A DNA stretch of 39,364 nucleotides from Alphaproteobacteria bacterium UBA7691. GTDB lineage: Bacteria > Pseudomonadota > Alphaproteobacteria > Ferrovibrionales > Ferrovibrionaceae. Below are positions 15,366 through 23,621 of this stretch, piece after piece. Below the pieces are notes generated by a model. The model had not been told where the DNA came from. It did no database searches and was given only the letters and a program-made list of their open reading frames with translations. Position 1 is the first letter of the stretch; each line of letters begins with the position of its first letter. The position numbers and the translations under genes are program-made. The stretch is from positions 9,444-48,807 of the forward strand of contig DLGP01000141.1 in assembly GCA_002482765.1 (NCBI GenBank), written 5' to 3'.

Positions 15366-15941
15366 ATGCCCGTTCTGTCGCATCCCTGGCTGGCTGGCCG
15401 CTCGCCGATTGAGAAGCTGACACTTGCCTGTTTCATCGCCTTGACTGGTTCTGTGCTGCTGGCGATTTCGGCGCGGTTGCAGGTGCCGTTCTGGCCGGTG
15501 CCGATGACCATGCAAACCCTGGCTGTTCTGGTGCTGGCCATGCTGTTTGGCGCGCGCCTCGGTTGCGCCATTGTTGTGCTGTATGTTTTTGAGGGCCTGA
15601 TTGGCCTGCCGGTTTTTGCCAACACCCCGGAACGTGGCATTGGCCTGGCCTATCTGTTTGGGCCTACCGGTGGGTATCTGCTCGGCTTTGCGCTGGCGGC
15701 GTATAGCGCCGGCTGGCTTGCCGAGCGGGGATTTGCCGCCAGCCTGCCGCGTGCCATAGCAGTGCAGGCACTGGGCACAGCAATCATCCTGGGCTGCGGT
15801 GTGGCCTGGCTTGGCAGCCTGATCGGTTATGACAGGGCGATTGCCGCCGGCCTGATGCCTTTCCTGCTGTCCTCGGTGGTCAAGATTGTGCTGGGTGGCC
15901 TGCTGGTGGTGGCTATTGGCCGCCGCCTCGGCCGCGCCTGA
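15366..15941 (+). CDS. bioY: BioY, biotin transporter substrate-binding subunit
   Basis: A 191-residue membrane protein with about six helices, the S component of an ECF-type biotin transporter. Family landmarks are ARLQVPFWPVPMTMQTLAVLVLAMLFGARLG (in part), YVFEGLIGLPVFA and LFGPTGGYLLGFALAAYSAGWLAERG. ATG 15366 follows GGAGGA at 15355-15360. No ECF ATPase or bioN gene is nearby, as is common for solo BioY proteins that can import biotin alone. It heads a run of genes encoding a biotin-dependent carboxylase, so supplying biotin to that enzyme is its likely role. Confidence 0.93.
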   Translation: MPVLSHPWLAGRSPIEKLTLACFIALTGSVLLAISARLQVPFWPVPMTMQTLAVLVLAMLFGARLGCAIVVLYVFEGLIGLPVFANTPERGIGLAYLFGPTGGYLLGFALAAYSAGWLAERGFAASLPRAIAVQALGTAIILGCGVAWLGSLIGYDRAIAAGLMPFLLSSVVKIVLGGLLVVAIGRRLGRA

Positions 15942-15961
15942 TCCATCCGGTGGAGCCTGTG

Positions 15962-17191
15962 ATGGATAGCGTGAAGAATAAAGCCGAAGCTGGCCATGGC
16001 CCATTGGCGGGCATGCGGGTGATCGAGCTGACCTCCACTGTGGCGGGCCCGTTCTGTGGCCGCTTGCTGGCGGATTTTGGCGCCGAGGTGATCAAGATCG
16101 AGCCGGCCGAAGGTGATGCCGTGCGCAGCATGGGCGAACGCCAGGATGGCCGCTCGCTTTATGCTGCCAGTATCCTGCGCAACAAGAAGCTGATCGCGCT
16201 GGATATGCGGCGGCGTGAGGCTCAAATGCTGCTGCGCGACATGCTGCGCGAAGCGGATGTGTTCATCGAGAATTTCCGCCCCGGCACGATGGAAAAATGG
16301 GGCCTGGGTTATGACGTGCTGTCGGCCGATAATCCCGGCCTGGTGATGGTGCGGATCAGCGGCTACGGCCAGAGCGGCCCCTATAGCCAGCAGCCCGGGT
16401 ATGGCGTCACCAGTGAAGCAATCAGCGGCTTGCGGGATTTGACCGGCGATCCAGATCGCCCGCCGGCGCGGGTTGCCACCTCGCTGACCGATTATATCAC
16501 CGGCCTCTATGCTGCATTTGGCGCTGCAATGGCGTTGATCGAACGACGCCAGAGCGGCAAGGGCCAGGTGATTGATGCTGCTTTGTATGAAGCGGCCTAT
16601 AGTTTTGTCGAGCCGCATATCCCGGCTTATGCGGCACTGGGCAGCATCGCCACCCGCGCCGGCAGCCGCCTGCCCGGCCATGTCCCGAACAATCTCTATC
16701 CCACGGCGGATGGGCGTTATGTGCAGATCGTGGCAGCCAGTGACAGCATCTTTCGCCGCCTGCTGCGCGCCATGCAGCGCGACGATCTGATCCAGGATGC
16801 CCGTTTTGCCACGCCGGCAGCGCGGGCACAGCATCCGGATGCGATGGATGCCGTTATTGGCGCCTGGACCGGCAGCCTGGCCTTGGCCGATCTGGAGCAC
16901 CTGCTGGCCGAAAACGAAGTGCCGGCGGCGCGCATCTACAATATCGCCGACATATTCAGTGACCCGCATTACCAGGCGCGCGAGATGCTGCAACAGGCCA
17001 GTTCAGAAGAATTCGGCACAGCGACAGTGACCGGCATTGTACCGAAAATGTCGCGCACACCGGGCAAGGTCGGCTGGGCCGGCCGTGCCGTGGGCAGCGA
17101 TACCCATGCCGTGCTGGCCGACTTGCTCGGCCTGACGCCGGAACAGATCGCGGCGATGCAGCAGGCCGGCATCATCGCCGGTCGCCGTTGA
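15962..17191 (+). CDS. CaiB/BaiF-family class III CoA-transferase
   Basis: A 409-residue class III CoA-transferase, normal for the family. These enzymes move CoA from a donor thioester to a carboxylic acid. Seen are the N-terminal block MRVIELTSTVAGPFCGRLLADFGAEVIKIE, the RNKKLIALDM motif and VFIENFRPGTMEKWGLGY. The catalytic Asp lies in GKGQVIDAALYEA (about residue 206). ATG 15962 follows GGTGGAG; it lies 20 bp after bioY. As the first enzyme gene of the block it probably makes the acyl-CoA that the carboxylase then uses. The acid cannot be told from sequence. Confidence 0.9.
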   Translation: MDSVKNKAEAGHGPLAGMRVIELTSTVAGPFCGRLLADFGAEVIKIEPAEGDAVRSMGERQDGRSLYAASILRNKKLIALDMRRREAQMLLRDMLREADVFIENFRPGTMEKWGLGYDVLSADNPGLVMVRISGYGQSGPYSQQPGYGVTSEAISGLRDLTGDPDRPPARVATSLTDYITGLYAAFGAAMALIERRQSGKGQVIDAALYEAAYSFVEPHIPAYAALGSIATRAGSRLPGHVPNNLYPTADGRYVQIVAASDSIFRRLLRAMQRDDLIQDARFATPAARAQHPDAMDAVIGAWTGSLALADLEHLLAENEVPAARIYNIADIFSDPHYQAREMLQQASSEEFGTATVTGIVPKMSRTPGKVGWAGRAVGSDTHAVLADLLGLTPEQIAAMQQAGIIAGRR

Positions 17192-17223
17192 TGATGAAGC
17201 AAGTGTGAGAGAACGGAATTTCC

Positions 17224-18756
17224 ATGCCGCATGAACAATTGATGCAGGAATATGACGAGCGCCGCCAGCGCGCCTTAGCGATGGGCGGGCCGGAAAAGCT
17301 GGCGCGTCGCCGCGAAGCCGGCATCATGAATGCCCGCGAGCGCATTGATGCGCTGCTGGATGCCGATAGTTTTCTGGAAAGTGGTCTATTCGGCACCTCG
17401 GTGATGCCGGGTGATGCCGATAATACGCCAGGCGATGGCAAAGTTGCCGGCTTCGGCCGCATTGATGGCCGCGAGGTTGGCATCATCTCCAATGATTTCA
17501 CGGTGAAAGGCGCTTCCAGCAGCCTCACCAACATGAAGAAGATGGGCCATATCAAGCGTGTTGCCACCCAGCGTGGCTTGCCGCTGGTGATGTTTGGCGA
17601 AAGCTCCGGCGCACGTATGCCCGATAATATGGGCGCACGCGGCATGGGCACCATGCTGGGCAACGACCCGGTGCAATATGTGCGTATGCGCGAAACGCCC
17701 TGGGTCTCGGCCATCCTCGGGCAATGTTATGGCTCGTCGGCCTGGTATGCCTGTTTGTCGGATTTTGTGGTGATGCGGCGCGGCGCGGTGATGGCGGTGG
17801 CAAGCCCGGCGCTGGCATCGATGGCGATTGGCCAGAAGGTCGACCCGGAAGAGCTTGGCGGTGTCAGGCTGCATGCCGAATTGACCGGCCTCGTCGATAT
17901 CGTGGTTGATAGCGATGCCGAAGCGATGGCGGCGATCAAGCGCTATCTCGCCTATATGCCTAGCCATGCCAAGGAAGCGCCGCCGCGCCTGGCGGCGCCG
18001 GAAGGCTCGGATGAAGCCGGCGATGGCATCCTGGCGGCTTTGCCGGAAAACCGCACCCGGGTTTACGACGTGCGCAAAATTCTGCGCTCAGTGCTGGATC
18101 GCGACAGTTTCATGGAAGTGAAGCCGCTCTATGGTAAACCGGCCGTGATCGGCCTCGGTCGGCTGGATGGCCGCAGCGTCGGCATCATCGCCAACAATCC
18201 GATGGGCAAAGCCGGCGCGCTGGATGTGGCAGCCTGTGAAAAGATCACGCGCTTCATCGTGATGTGCGATTCCTTCAATATCCCGCTGTTGATGTTTGTT
18301 GATACGCCCGGCTTTGTCATCGGTATTGAGGGCGAGAAGCAGAAAGCGCCGGGCAAGATCATGAATTTCATGACCGCGCTGCAAATGGCCAGCGTGCCGA
18401 AGCTTTCCGTATTGATGCGCAAAAGCTACGGCCAAGCCTATCTGAATATGGGCGGTGGCCGCAATTCCGACGATATCGTTGCCTGGCCCACTGCCGAAGT
18501 CAGCTTCATGGACCCGGTTTACGCCGCCCGCGTGGTGGCCTGGGGTAGCAACGATCCGGCCGAGATCGCCCGGATTGAAGCCGAGATGCGGCGCGATTCG
18601 TCGGCTTATGACCTGGCCGGGATTTATGGCGTGCAGGCTGTGATCAAGCCGCAGGAAACCCGCCGGTATCTGAAGCGCATGCTGGATATTCACGAAATGC
18701 GGCCAACGCGCGGTGTGGGCCAGCACCAGATGCGTAACTGGCCAACCACCTATTGA
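17224..18756 (+). CDS. Acyl-CoA carboxylase carboxyltransferase subunit 1
   Basis: A full-length carboxyltransferase of the propionyl-CoA/methylmalonyl-CoA type with 510 residues and both crotonase-fold halves. The N half carries GESSGARMPDNMG, the usual oxyanion-forming stretch, and GQCYGSSAWYACLSDFVVM. The C half has GIIANNPMGKAGALDVAACEKITRFI and DTPGFVIGIEGEK, which form the biotin-facing site. It transfers carboxyl groups between carboxybiotin and an acyl-CoA. A second, different carboxyltransferase gene follows after the small biotin carrier gene. Acyl-CoA specificity is not readable with confidence. Confidence 0.9.
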   Translation: MPHEQLMQEYDERRQRALAMGGPEKLARRREAGIMNARERIDALLDADSFLESGLFGTSVMPGDADNTPGDGKVAGFGRIDGREVGIISNDFTVKGASSSLTNMKKMGHIKRVATQRGLPLVMFGESSGARMPDNMGARGMGTMLGNDPVQYVRMRETPWVSAILGQCYGSSAWYACLSDFVVMRRGAVMAVASPALASMAIGQKVDPEELGGVRLHAELTGLVDIVVDSDAEAMAAIKRYLAYMPSHAKEAPPRLAAPEGSDEAGDGILAALPENRTRVYDVRKILRSVLDRDSFMEVKPLYGKPAVIGLGRLDGRSVGIIANNPMGKAGALDVAACEKITRFIVMCDSFNIPLLMFVDTPGFVIGIEGEKQKAPGKIMNFMTALQMASVPKLSVLMRKSYGQAYLNMGGGRNSDDIVAWPTAEVSFMDPVYAARVVAWGSNDPAEIARIEAEMRRDSSAYDLAGIYGVQAVIKPQETRRYLKRMLDIHEMRPTRGVGQHQMRNWPTTY

Positions 18757-18773
18757 GCAAGGGAGAGAGAATT

Positions 18774-18995
18774 ATGGCGCGTCATGTAATCAATGCCGAT
18801 ATCACCGGCACGGTGTTCAAGATCGAAACCAGTGTTGGCGCGGCTGTTGCTGCCGACAGCACGTTGATCGTGCTGGAATCGATGAAAATGGAAATCCCGG
18901 TGGATGCGCCGATAGCCGGAATTGTGGCGGAAATCCTGGTGGCGGAAGGCGAAGCCATTGCTGAAGGCCAGGCGCTGATCGTGATTGAAGGCTGA
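18774..18995 (+). CDS. Biotin carboxyl carrier protein (free-standing)
   Basis: A 73-residue protein that is nearly all biotinyl domain. The biotinylation motif ESMKMEI lies at residues 35-41, with Lys38 as the attachment site, and the second half has the mirror pattern VDAPIAGIVAEILVAEGEAI. It carries CO2 from the biotin carboxylase encoded at 24982 to the carboxyltransferases on either side. ATG 18774 follows GGGAGAGA. Free-standing carriers of about 70 residues are known from acyl-CoA carboxylases and decarboxylases, unlike the longer AccB of fatty-acid synthesis. Confidence 0.93.
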   Translation: MARHVINADITGTVFKIETSVGAAVAADSTLIVLESMKMEIPVDAPIAGIVAEILVAEGEAIAEGQALIVIEG

Positions 18996-18998
18996 ATC

Positions 18999-20564
18999 AT
19001 GAGCTGGCAAGCCGAGGCTGATGAAATTGCCCAGCGCCGTGCCTGGGCGCGCGAGATGGGCGGTGCCGAGGCGGTGGCGCGGCATCACGAACGTGACCGC
19101 CTTACCGTGCGCGAACGTATCGACAGGCTGTGTGATCAGCAAAGTTTCCGTGAGATTGGCGGCCTGGCTGGTGCAGCAAAGTATGATGCCGAAGGCCGTG
19201 TGCAGCATGTGGTGCCGGCACCCTATGTGATGGGCCTGGCGCAGATTGATGGCCAGCCTGTGGCGGTGGGGGGCGAGGATTTCACCGTGCGCGGCGGCAC
19301 CAGCAGCGGCACCGCACGGCGCAAAGGTGGCCAGGGTGGCTTTGTTGAAGATTTGGCGCATGAATTCCGCATCCCGCTGGTCAATCTGATTGATGGCGCC
19401 GGTGGCACCGTCACCTCAATGCGGCGGCGTGGCTATTCGGTATTCCCTGGTGTGGATGGCTTTGAGCGGTCTGTTGCCTTGCTGGGTGAAGTGCCGGTGG
19501 TATCCGCCGTGCTTGGCACGGCAGCGGGTGGCCCGGCCGGCCGCGCCATCCTGTCGCATTTTTCGGTGATGGTGCGCGGCAGCAGCCAGATTTTTGCCGC
19601 TGGCCCGCCCGTGGTGAAGCGTTCGCTGGGGCAGGAGATCGACAAGGAAGACCTGGGTGGCGCCGCCGTGACGGTGGATACCGCCGGCACAATTCATAAC
19701 GCCGCAGCAAACGAGACTGAGGCATTTGAACAAATCCGCCGTTTCCTTTCCTATATGCCGCGCAATGTGTGGCAGTTGCCGCCGCGCCTGGAAACCGCTG
19801 ATCCTGCGGATCGGCGCGAGGAGGCTTTGCTTTCGATTGTGCCGCGCAAGCGCACGCAGGCCTATAACATGCGCCGCCTGATCGAGCTGGTGGTGGATCA
19901 GGGTTCAAGCTTTGAGATCCAGCCGAGCTACGGCAAATCGGTGATCACGTCGCTGGCCCGGCTGGATGGCCATGTGGTCGGCATCATTGCCAATAATCCG
20001 ATGCATCTCGGCGGCGCCATGGATGTGAAATCTGCGCGCAAGCAGATTCACTTCATGGAATTATGCGACACATTCCATATTCCGCTGGTTTTCCTGGTTG
20101 ATGTACCGGGCTTCATGGTGGGATTGGATGCCGAGAAGGCCGCCACATTACGTGAGGGCATGCGGGCGGTTTACGTCGCCGGGCAATTGACCGTGCCCAC
20201 TATCACCCTGGTGATCCGCAAATGTTATGGCATGGCCGGCATGGCCACCTGCAACAAGAATGGTTTTGATCTCAAGCTGGCCTGGCCATCGGGCGAATGG
20301 GGTTCGCTGCCGGTGGAGGGTGGCGTGGCTGCGGCTTTCCGGCGCGATATCGCGGCGGCGGAAAATCCCAAGCAGCGTGAACAGGAACTGGAAGCCGAAT
20401 TGCGCCTGCTCGCTTCACCCTTCCGCACCGCTGAGGCTTTTGCGGTGGAAGATGTGATCGATCCGCGCGAAACCCGGCCGGTCCTGATTGATTTCATCCG
20501 CCTCAGCCGTGAGCGACTGGCGACCACATTGGGCCCGAAGCCGCGTTTTGGCGTCGGACCCTGA
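18999..20564 (+). CDS. Acyl-CoA carboxylase carboxyltransferase subunit 2
   Basis: A second full-length carboxyltransferase, 521 residues, starting 3 bp after the carrier gene. It resembles the first in its C half (GIIANNPMHLGGAMDVKSARKQI, then DVPGFMVGLDAEK) but has diverged in the N half. Where most family members read SGAR, it has LIDGAGGTVTSMRRRGY, so the acyl-CoA oxyanion site is changed. Both halves are present, so it is not a split subunit. It may form mixed complexes with subunit 1 or accept a different acyl-CoA. Which applies cannot be told here. Confidence 0.88.
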   Translation: MSWQAEADEIAQRRAWAREMGGAEAVARHHERDRLTVRERIDRLCDQQSFREIGGLAGAAKYDAEGRVQHVVPAPYVMGLAQIDGQPVAVGGEDFTVRGGTSSGTARRKGGQGGFVEDLAHEFRIPLVNLIDGAGGTVTSMRRRGYSVFPGVDGFERSVALLGEVPVVSAVLGTAAGGPAGRAILSHFSVMVRGSSQIFAAGPPVVKRSLGQEIDKEDLGGAAVTVDTAGTIHNAAANETEAFEQIRRFLSYMPRNVWQLPPRLETADPADRREEALLSIVPRKRTQAYNMRRLIELVVDQGSSFEIQPSYGKSVITSLARLDGHVVGIIANNPMHLGGAMDVKSARKQIHFMELCDTFHIPLVFLVDVPGFMVGLDAEKAATLREGMRAVYVAGQLTVPTITLVIRKCYGMAGMATCNKNGFDLKLAWPSGEWGSLPVEGGVAAAFRRDIAAAENPKQREQELEAELRLLASPFRTAEAFAVEDVIDPRETRPVLIDFIRLSRERLATTLGPKPRFGVGP

Positions 20565-20632
20565 GGCGAATACATCACCGCGTGCGTAAACAATAAAAAA
20601 CTGGGCAGGAAACAACCGAAAGGGACATCACC

Positions 20633-21610
20633 ATGAAAGCGCAATTATTTGCCGCAGCAGTCGCGGCCAGCCTTATAGCCATGCCGGCCTTGGCCACCGA
20701 CCGCATCGCCTATGGCTCCACCGCCATTGAATCGGTGCATTACACCTATGCCGTCTCAGCCGCCAAGGCGATCAATGATGTAGCCGGCGACAAGATGAAT
20801 GTGACCGTGATAGCCACCGGCGGCGCGGTGGATAATCTGGCCCGCCTGCATCGCGGCCAGATTCAAATGGGCCTGGGTACATTCGAAACCGTGTATCAGG
20901 CCTATCGCGGCATCGACAAGTTTGAAGGCAAGGCGCAGCCCAAGCTGCGCAGCTTGTGGGTACATTCGCTGGCGATCCAGCCTTATATCGTGCGGGCTGA
21001 TTCCGGTGTGAAGCAATTGTCTGAATTGACTGGCAAGAAATTCACTGCCGGCCAGCGCGGTTCGGCCACCGAAAACATGGTGCAACAGATTCTCGCCGCC
21101 ATGGATGTGAAGCCGGATTATTATGTCGCCACATTGTCTGATGCGGTGGAGGCGGTGCGCAACAACCGCTCCATTGGCTATGTCAAAGCCGGTTCCGGCC
21201 TTGGTCTGGATGGCACCACACTGGAACTCAAGACGCTGATCCCGATCAATGTGCTGAGCTTCAGCCCGGCGCAGGTCAAGACGGTGCAGGATCGTTTCCC
21301 CTTCGTCACTTTTGTCACCACCAAGCCGGGTGATATCGAAGGTGTGGGTGCGGTCACCATGCCGATCCAGAGCATTGGTGAATTCGCCTATAGCGATACG
21401 CTCAGCGATGCTCAGGTGGAAACCGTTTTGAACGGCATCTTCAAGGGCCAGGCCATCCAGGGCGCCGCTTTCCCCGAGATCAAGAACATGGATATCGCCG
21501 AAAGCACGATGAAAGGCACATTGGTGCCGCTGCATCGGGGGGCGGTGGCCTTCTACAAGAAGCGTGGCGTTACTGTGCCGGATCATCTGATCCCGCCGGA
21601 AGCCAAGTAA
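20633..21610 (+). CDS. TAXI-type TRAP solute-binding protein
   Basis: A secreted binding protein of 325 residues of the TAXI group. The signal peptide is MKAQLFAAAVAASLIAMPALA with a clear ALA cleavage site. Mature landmarks are IAYGSTAIESVHYTYAVSAAKAIND, GGAVDNLARLHRGQIQMGLG and GKKFTAGQRGSATENMVQQIL. It delivers a carboxylate to the fused TRAP permease encoded next. AGGGA precedes the ATG. Few TAXI ligands are known, so the substrate remains open; the neighbouring CoA-transferase implies an organic acid. Confidence 0.9.
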   Translation: MKAQLFAAAVAASLIAMPALATDRIAYGSTAIESVHYTYAVSAAKAINDVAGDKMNVTVIATGGAVDNLARLHRGQIQMGLGTFETVYQAYRGIDKFEGKAQPKLRSLWVHSLAIQPYIVRADSGVKQLSELTGKKFTAGQRGSATENMVQQILAAMDVKPDYYVATLSDAVEAVRNNRSIGYVKAGSGLGLDGTTLELKTLIPINVLSFSPAQVKTVQDRFPFVTFVTTKPGDIEGVGAVTMPIQSIGEFAYSDTLSDAQVETVLNGIFKGQAIQGAAFPEIKNMDIAESTMKGTLVPLHRGAVAFYKKRGVTVPDHLIPPEAK

Positions 21611-21625
21611 GCAGTGAGCAAACGG

Positions 21626-21655
21626 CCTGCGGCGCCATCATGCCGGCGCCGCAGG
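21626..21655 (+). other. Hairpin between TAXI-binding protein and permease genes
   Basis: CCTGCGGCGCC (21626-21636) pairs perfectly with GGCGCCGCAGG (21645-21655) across an 8-nt loop. No T-run follows, so it is more likely to protect the 3' end of the binding-protein message from decay than to stop transcription. Its place matches that of the phnD-phnE terminator. Confidence 0.75.
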
Positions 21656-21685
21656 TCGATTGAATTTCAGGGGAGTGGGGAAAAG

Positions 21686-23602
21686 ATGTCGACCATCGAC
21701 AAGGATGCGTTTGCCGAGGCGCCGCCGCCGGAAGCCAAGACCGCGACTATCGGCTGGCTCATGACCTTCCTGGCCTTGGCCTTTGTGCTGTTCCAGACTT
21801 ACACCGCCGGCTTCGGCCAGTTTCCGCCGCTGGTGCAGCGCAGTGTGCATGTCGGCTTGTCGATCGGCTTGGTTTATCTGGGTGTTGCCGCTGTTGCGGA
21901 TAATATTGCGCGCCGCTGGCTGATGGTTGCCTTGGCCGTATTGGTGATGGTCGCCTGCGGCTATCTGGTGGTTGAGGATGAACGCATCACCAATGAGATT
22001 GCGGTGGAAATCCGGCCGCATGAACTGGTGCTTGGCGTGGCCCTGCTGGCATTGATCCTGGATAGCGCCCGGCGCTCCACCGGTTGGATTCTGCCGATCA
22101 TGGTGCTCGGCATGCTGGCCTATACCTTGTTTGGCAACATGCTGAGCGGCAATTGGGGGCATCCCGGCTTTTCGCTCGATTTCATGATGGAGCAGCTTTA
22201 TCTCAGCACCGAGGGCTTGTGGGGCACGGTCACCGGCCTGTCGGCCAGCCTGATCGCTATTTTCATTATCTTTGGCTGTTTCCTGCTTGCCACCGGCGCG
22301 TCTGACACGTTCATGAAGGTGGCCTTGATTGTTTCCGGCCGCTCGCCGGGCGGTGCGGCCAAAGTGGCGAATGTATCCAGTGCCATGTTCGGCATGATCA
22401 ATGGTGCCGCAGTGGCCAATGTGGCCACGGTGGGTAATTTCACCATCCCGATGATGCGGCGCCTGGGTTATCGCCCGGCCTTTGCCGGCGCGGTGGAAGC
22501 CACGGCCTCATCCGGCGGCCAGATCACACCGCCGGTGATGGGCGCAGGTGCCTTCATCATGGCGGAATTGCTGCGCATGCCCTATCTGGCCGTGGCAGCG
22601 GCTGCGGTTATTCCATCATTCCTGTTTTATGTCTGCATCTGGGCGTCAATCGATGTGGAAGCGCGCCGCGAAAACATGAAGCCGGTTGATAAGGCCGATA
22701 TTCCGAAATGGCGCGATGTGCTGAATTTTCGCGAGGCATTCCCGCTGGCGGCCACCATCCTGGTGATGGCCGGGGCGATGTTCACCGGCCGCTCGGCCGG
22801 CCTGGCGGCCTTCCTGGCCATTGTCACCAATATCTCGCTCTACATGCTGCTCGGGCCATGGGACAAGGCGGCGGTGCTGGATCGTCTGCGGCGACTGCTG
22901 GAAGGCGCCAAGATGGGCGCGCGTAATGTCATCAGCCTGGTGTCGCTGCTGGTTTGCGCCCAGATCATCCTGTCGCTGATCGGCTTCACCGGCATCGGCA
23001 TCAAGCTCAGTGAGCTGATCCTCGGCGTTGGCAGCAGCCAGGGCATGGCACTTACGGTGATGCTGGTGATGCTGGTGGCGCTGGTGCTTGGCATGGGCAT
23101 GCCCACCACGGCAGCCTATCTGCTGGCGGCGGCAGTGTGCATTCCGCCCATGATCGCGCTTGGCTTGCCGGCCCTGTCGGCGCATTTCTTTGTTTTTTAT
23201 GGCGCCTTGCTCTCGGCGCTTACGCCGCCGGTCTGTACCGCGGTTTACACGGCGGCGGTGATCACGCGCACCGATTGGTGGCCGATCGCAGTGGAAAGCA
23301 TGAAGCTGGCAGTGATGAAATTTGTGCTGCCATTCTATTTCATCTTTCGGCCGGAAATCCTGCTGAGTGGCAGCACCACCGATATCATCCGTGTTTTGGT
23401 AGTGGGTGTGATTGCTTCCATGCTGTTCGCGGTGGCCACCGGCGGATTTTATCGTCGCCCGATTTCGCTGCCGCTGCGTTTGGTGATCGGTGCCATCGCA
23501 CTCAGCACCATCGATCCGGGCTGGGCCACCGATATCCTGGCCTTGGCAACCCTGATCGGCCTGTGGGTCTGGCATCGTATGCCATCCATGGCGCGCGCCT
23601 GA
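21686..23602 (+). CDS. TRAP transporter fused permease (4TM/12TM)
   Basis: A 638-residue membrane protein that joins the small (DctQ-like) and large (DctM-like) TRAP permease parts, as is usual for TAXI systems. The N-terminal third has several helices up to about residue 150. The DctM-like part then shows the typical PGGAAKVANVSSAMFGMINGAAVANVATVGNFTIPMM and ATASSGGQITPPVMGAGAFIMAE motifs (quoted in part), and GMGMPTTAAYLLAA near residue 470. ATG 21686 is chosen for the GGGGAGTGGGGA just upstream. It should use a Na+ or H+ gradient to import the TAXI ligand. Confidence 0.93.
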   Translation: MSTIDKDAFAEAPPPEAKTATIGWLMTFLALAFVLFQTYTAGFGQFPPLVQRSVHVGLSIGLVYLGVAAVADNIARRWLMVALAVLVMVACGYLVVEDERITNEIAVEIRPHELVLGVALLALILDSARRSTGWILPIMVLGMLAYTLFGNMLSGNWGHPGFSLDFMMEQLYLSTEGLWGTVTGLSASLIAIFIIFGCFLLATGASDTFMKVALIVSGRSPGGAAKVANVSSAMFGMINGAAVANVATVGNFTIPMMRRLGYRPAFAGAVEATASSGGQITPPVMGAGAFIMAELLRMPYLAVAAAAVIPSFLFYVCIWASIDVEARRENMKPVDKADIPKWRDVLNFREAFPLAATILVMAGAMFTGRSAGLAAFLAIVTNISLYMLLGPWDKAAVLDRLRRLLEGAKMGARNVISLVSLLVCAQIILSLIGFTGIGIKLSELILGVGSSQGMALTVMLVMLVALVLGMGMPTTAAYLLAAAVCIPPMIALGLPALSAHFFVFYGALLSALTPPVCTAVYTAAVITRTDWWPIAVESMKLAVMKFVLPFYFIFRPEILLSGSTTDIIRVLVVGVIASMLFAVATGGFYRRPISLPLRLVIGAIALSTIDPGWATDILALATLIGLWVWHRMPSMARA

Positions 23603-23621
23603 GGCAGAGCGGCCAAGCCCC

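Noticed and set aside
15827..16993. 388-codon minus-strand frame opposite the CoA-transferase gene
   Set aside because: Antisense shadow; composition is His/Gln-rich and no motif is seen.
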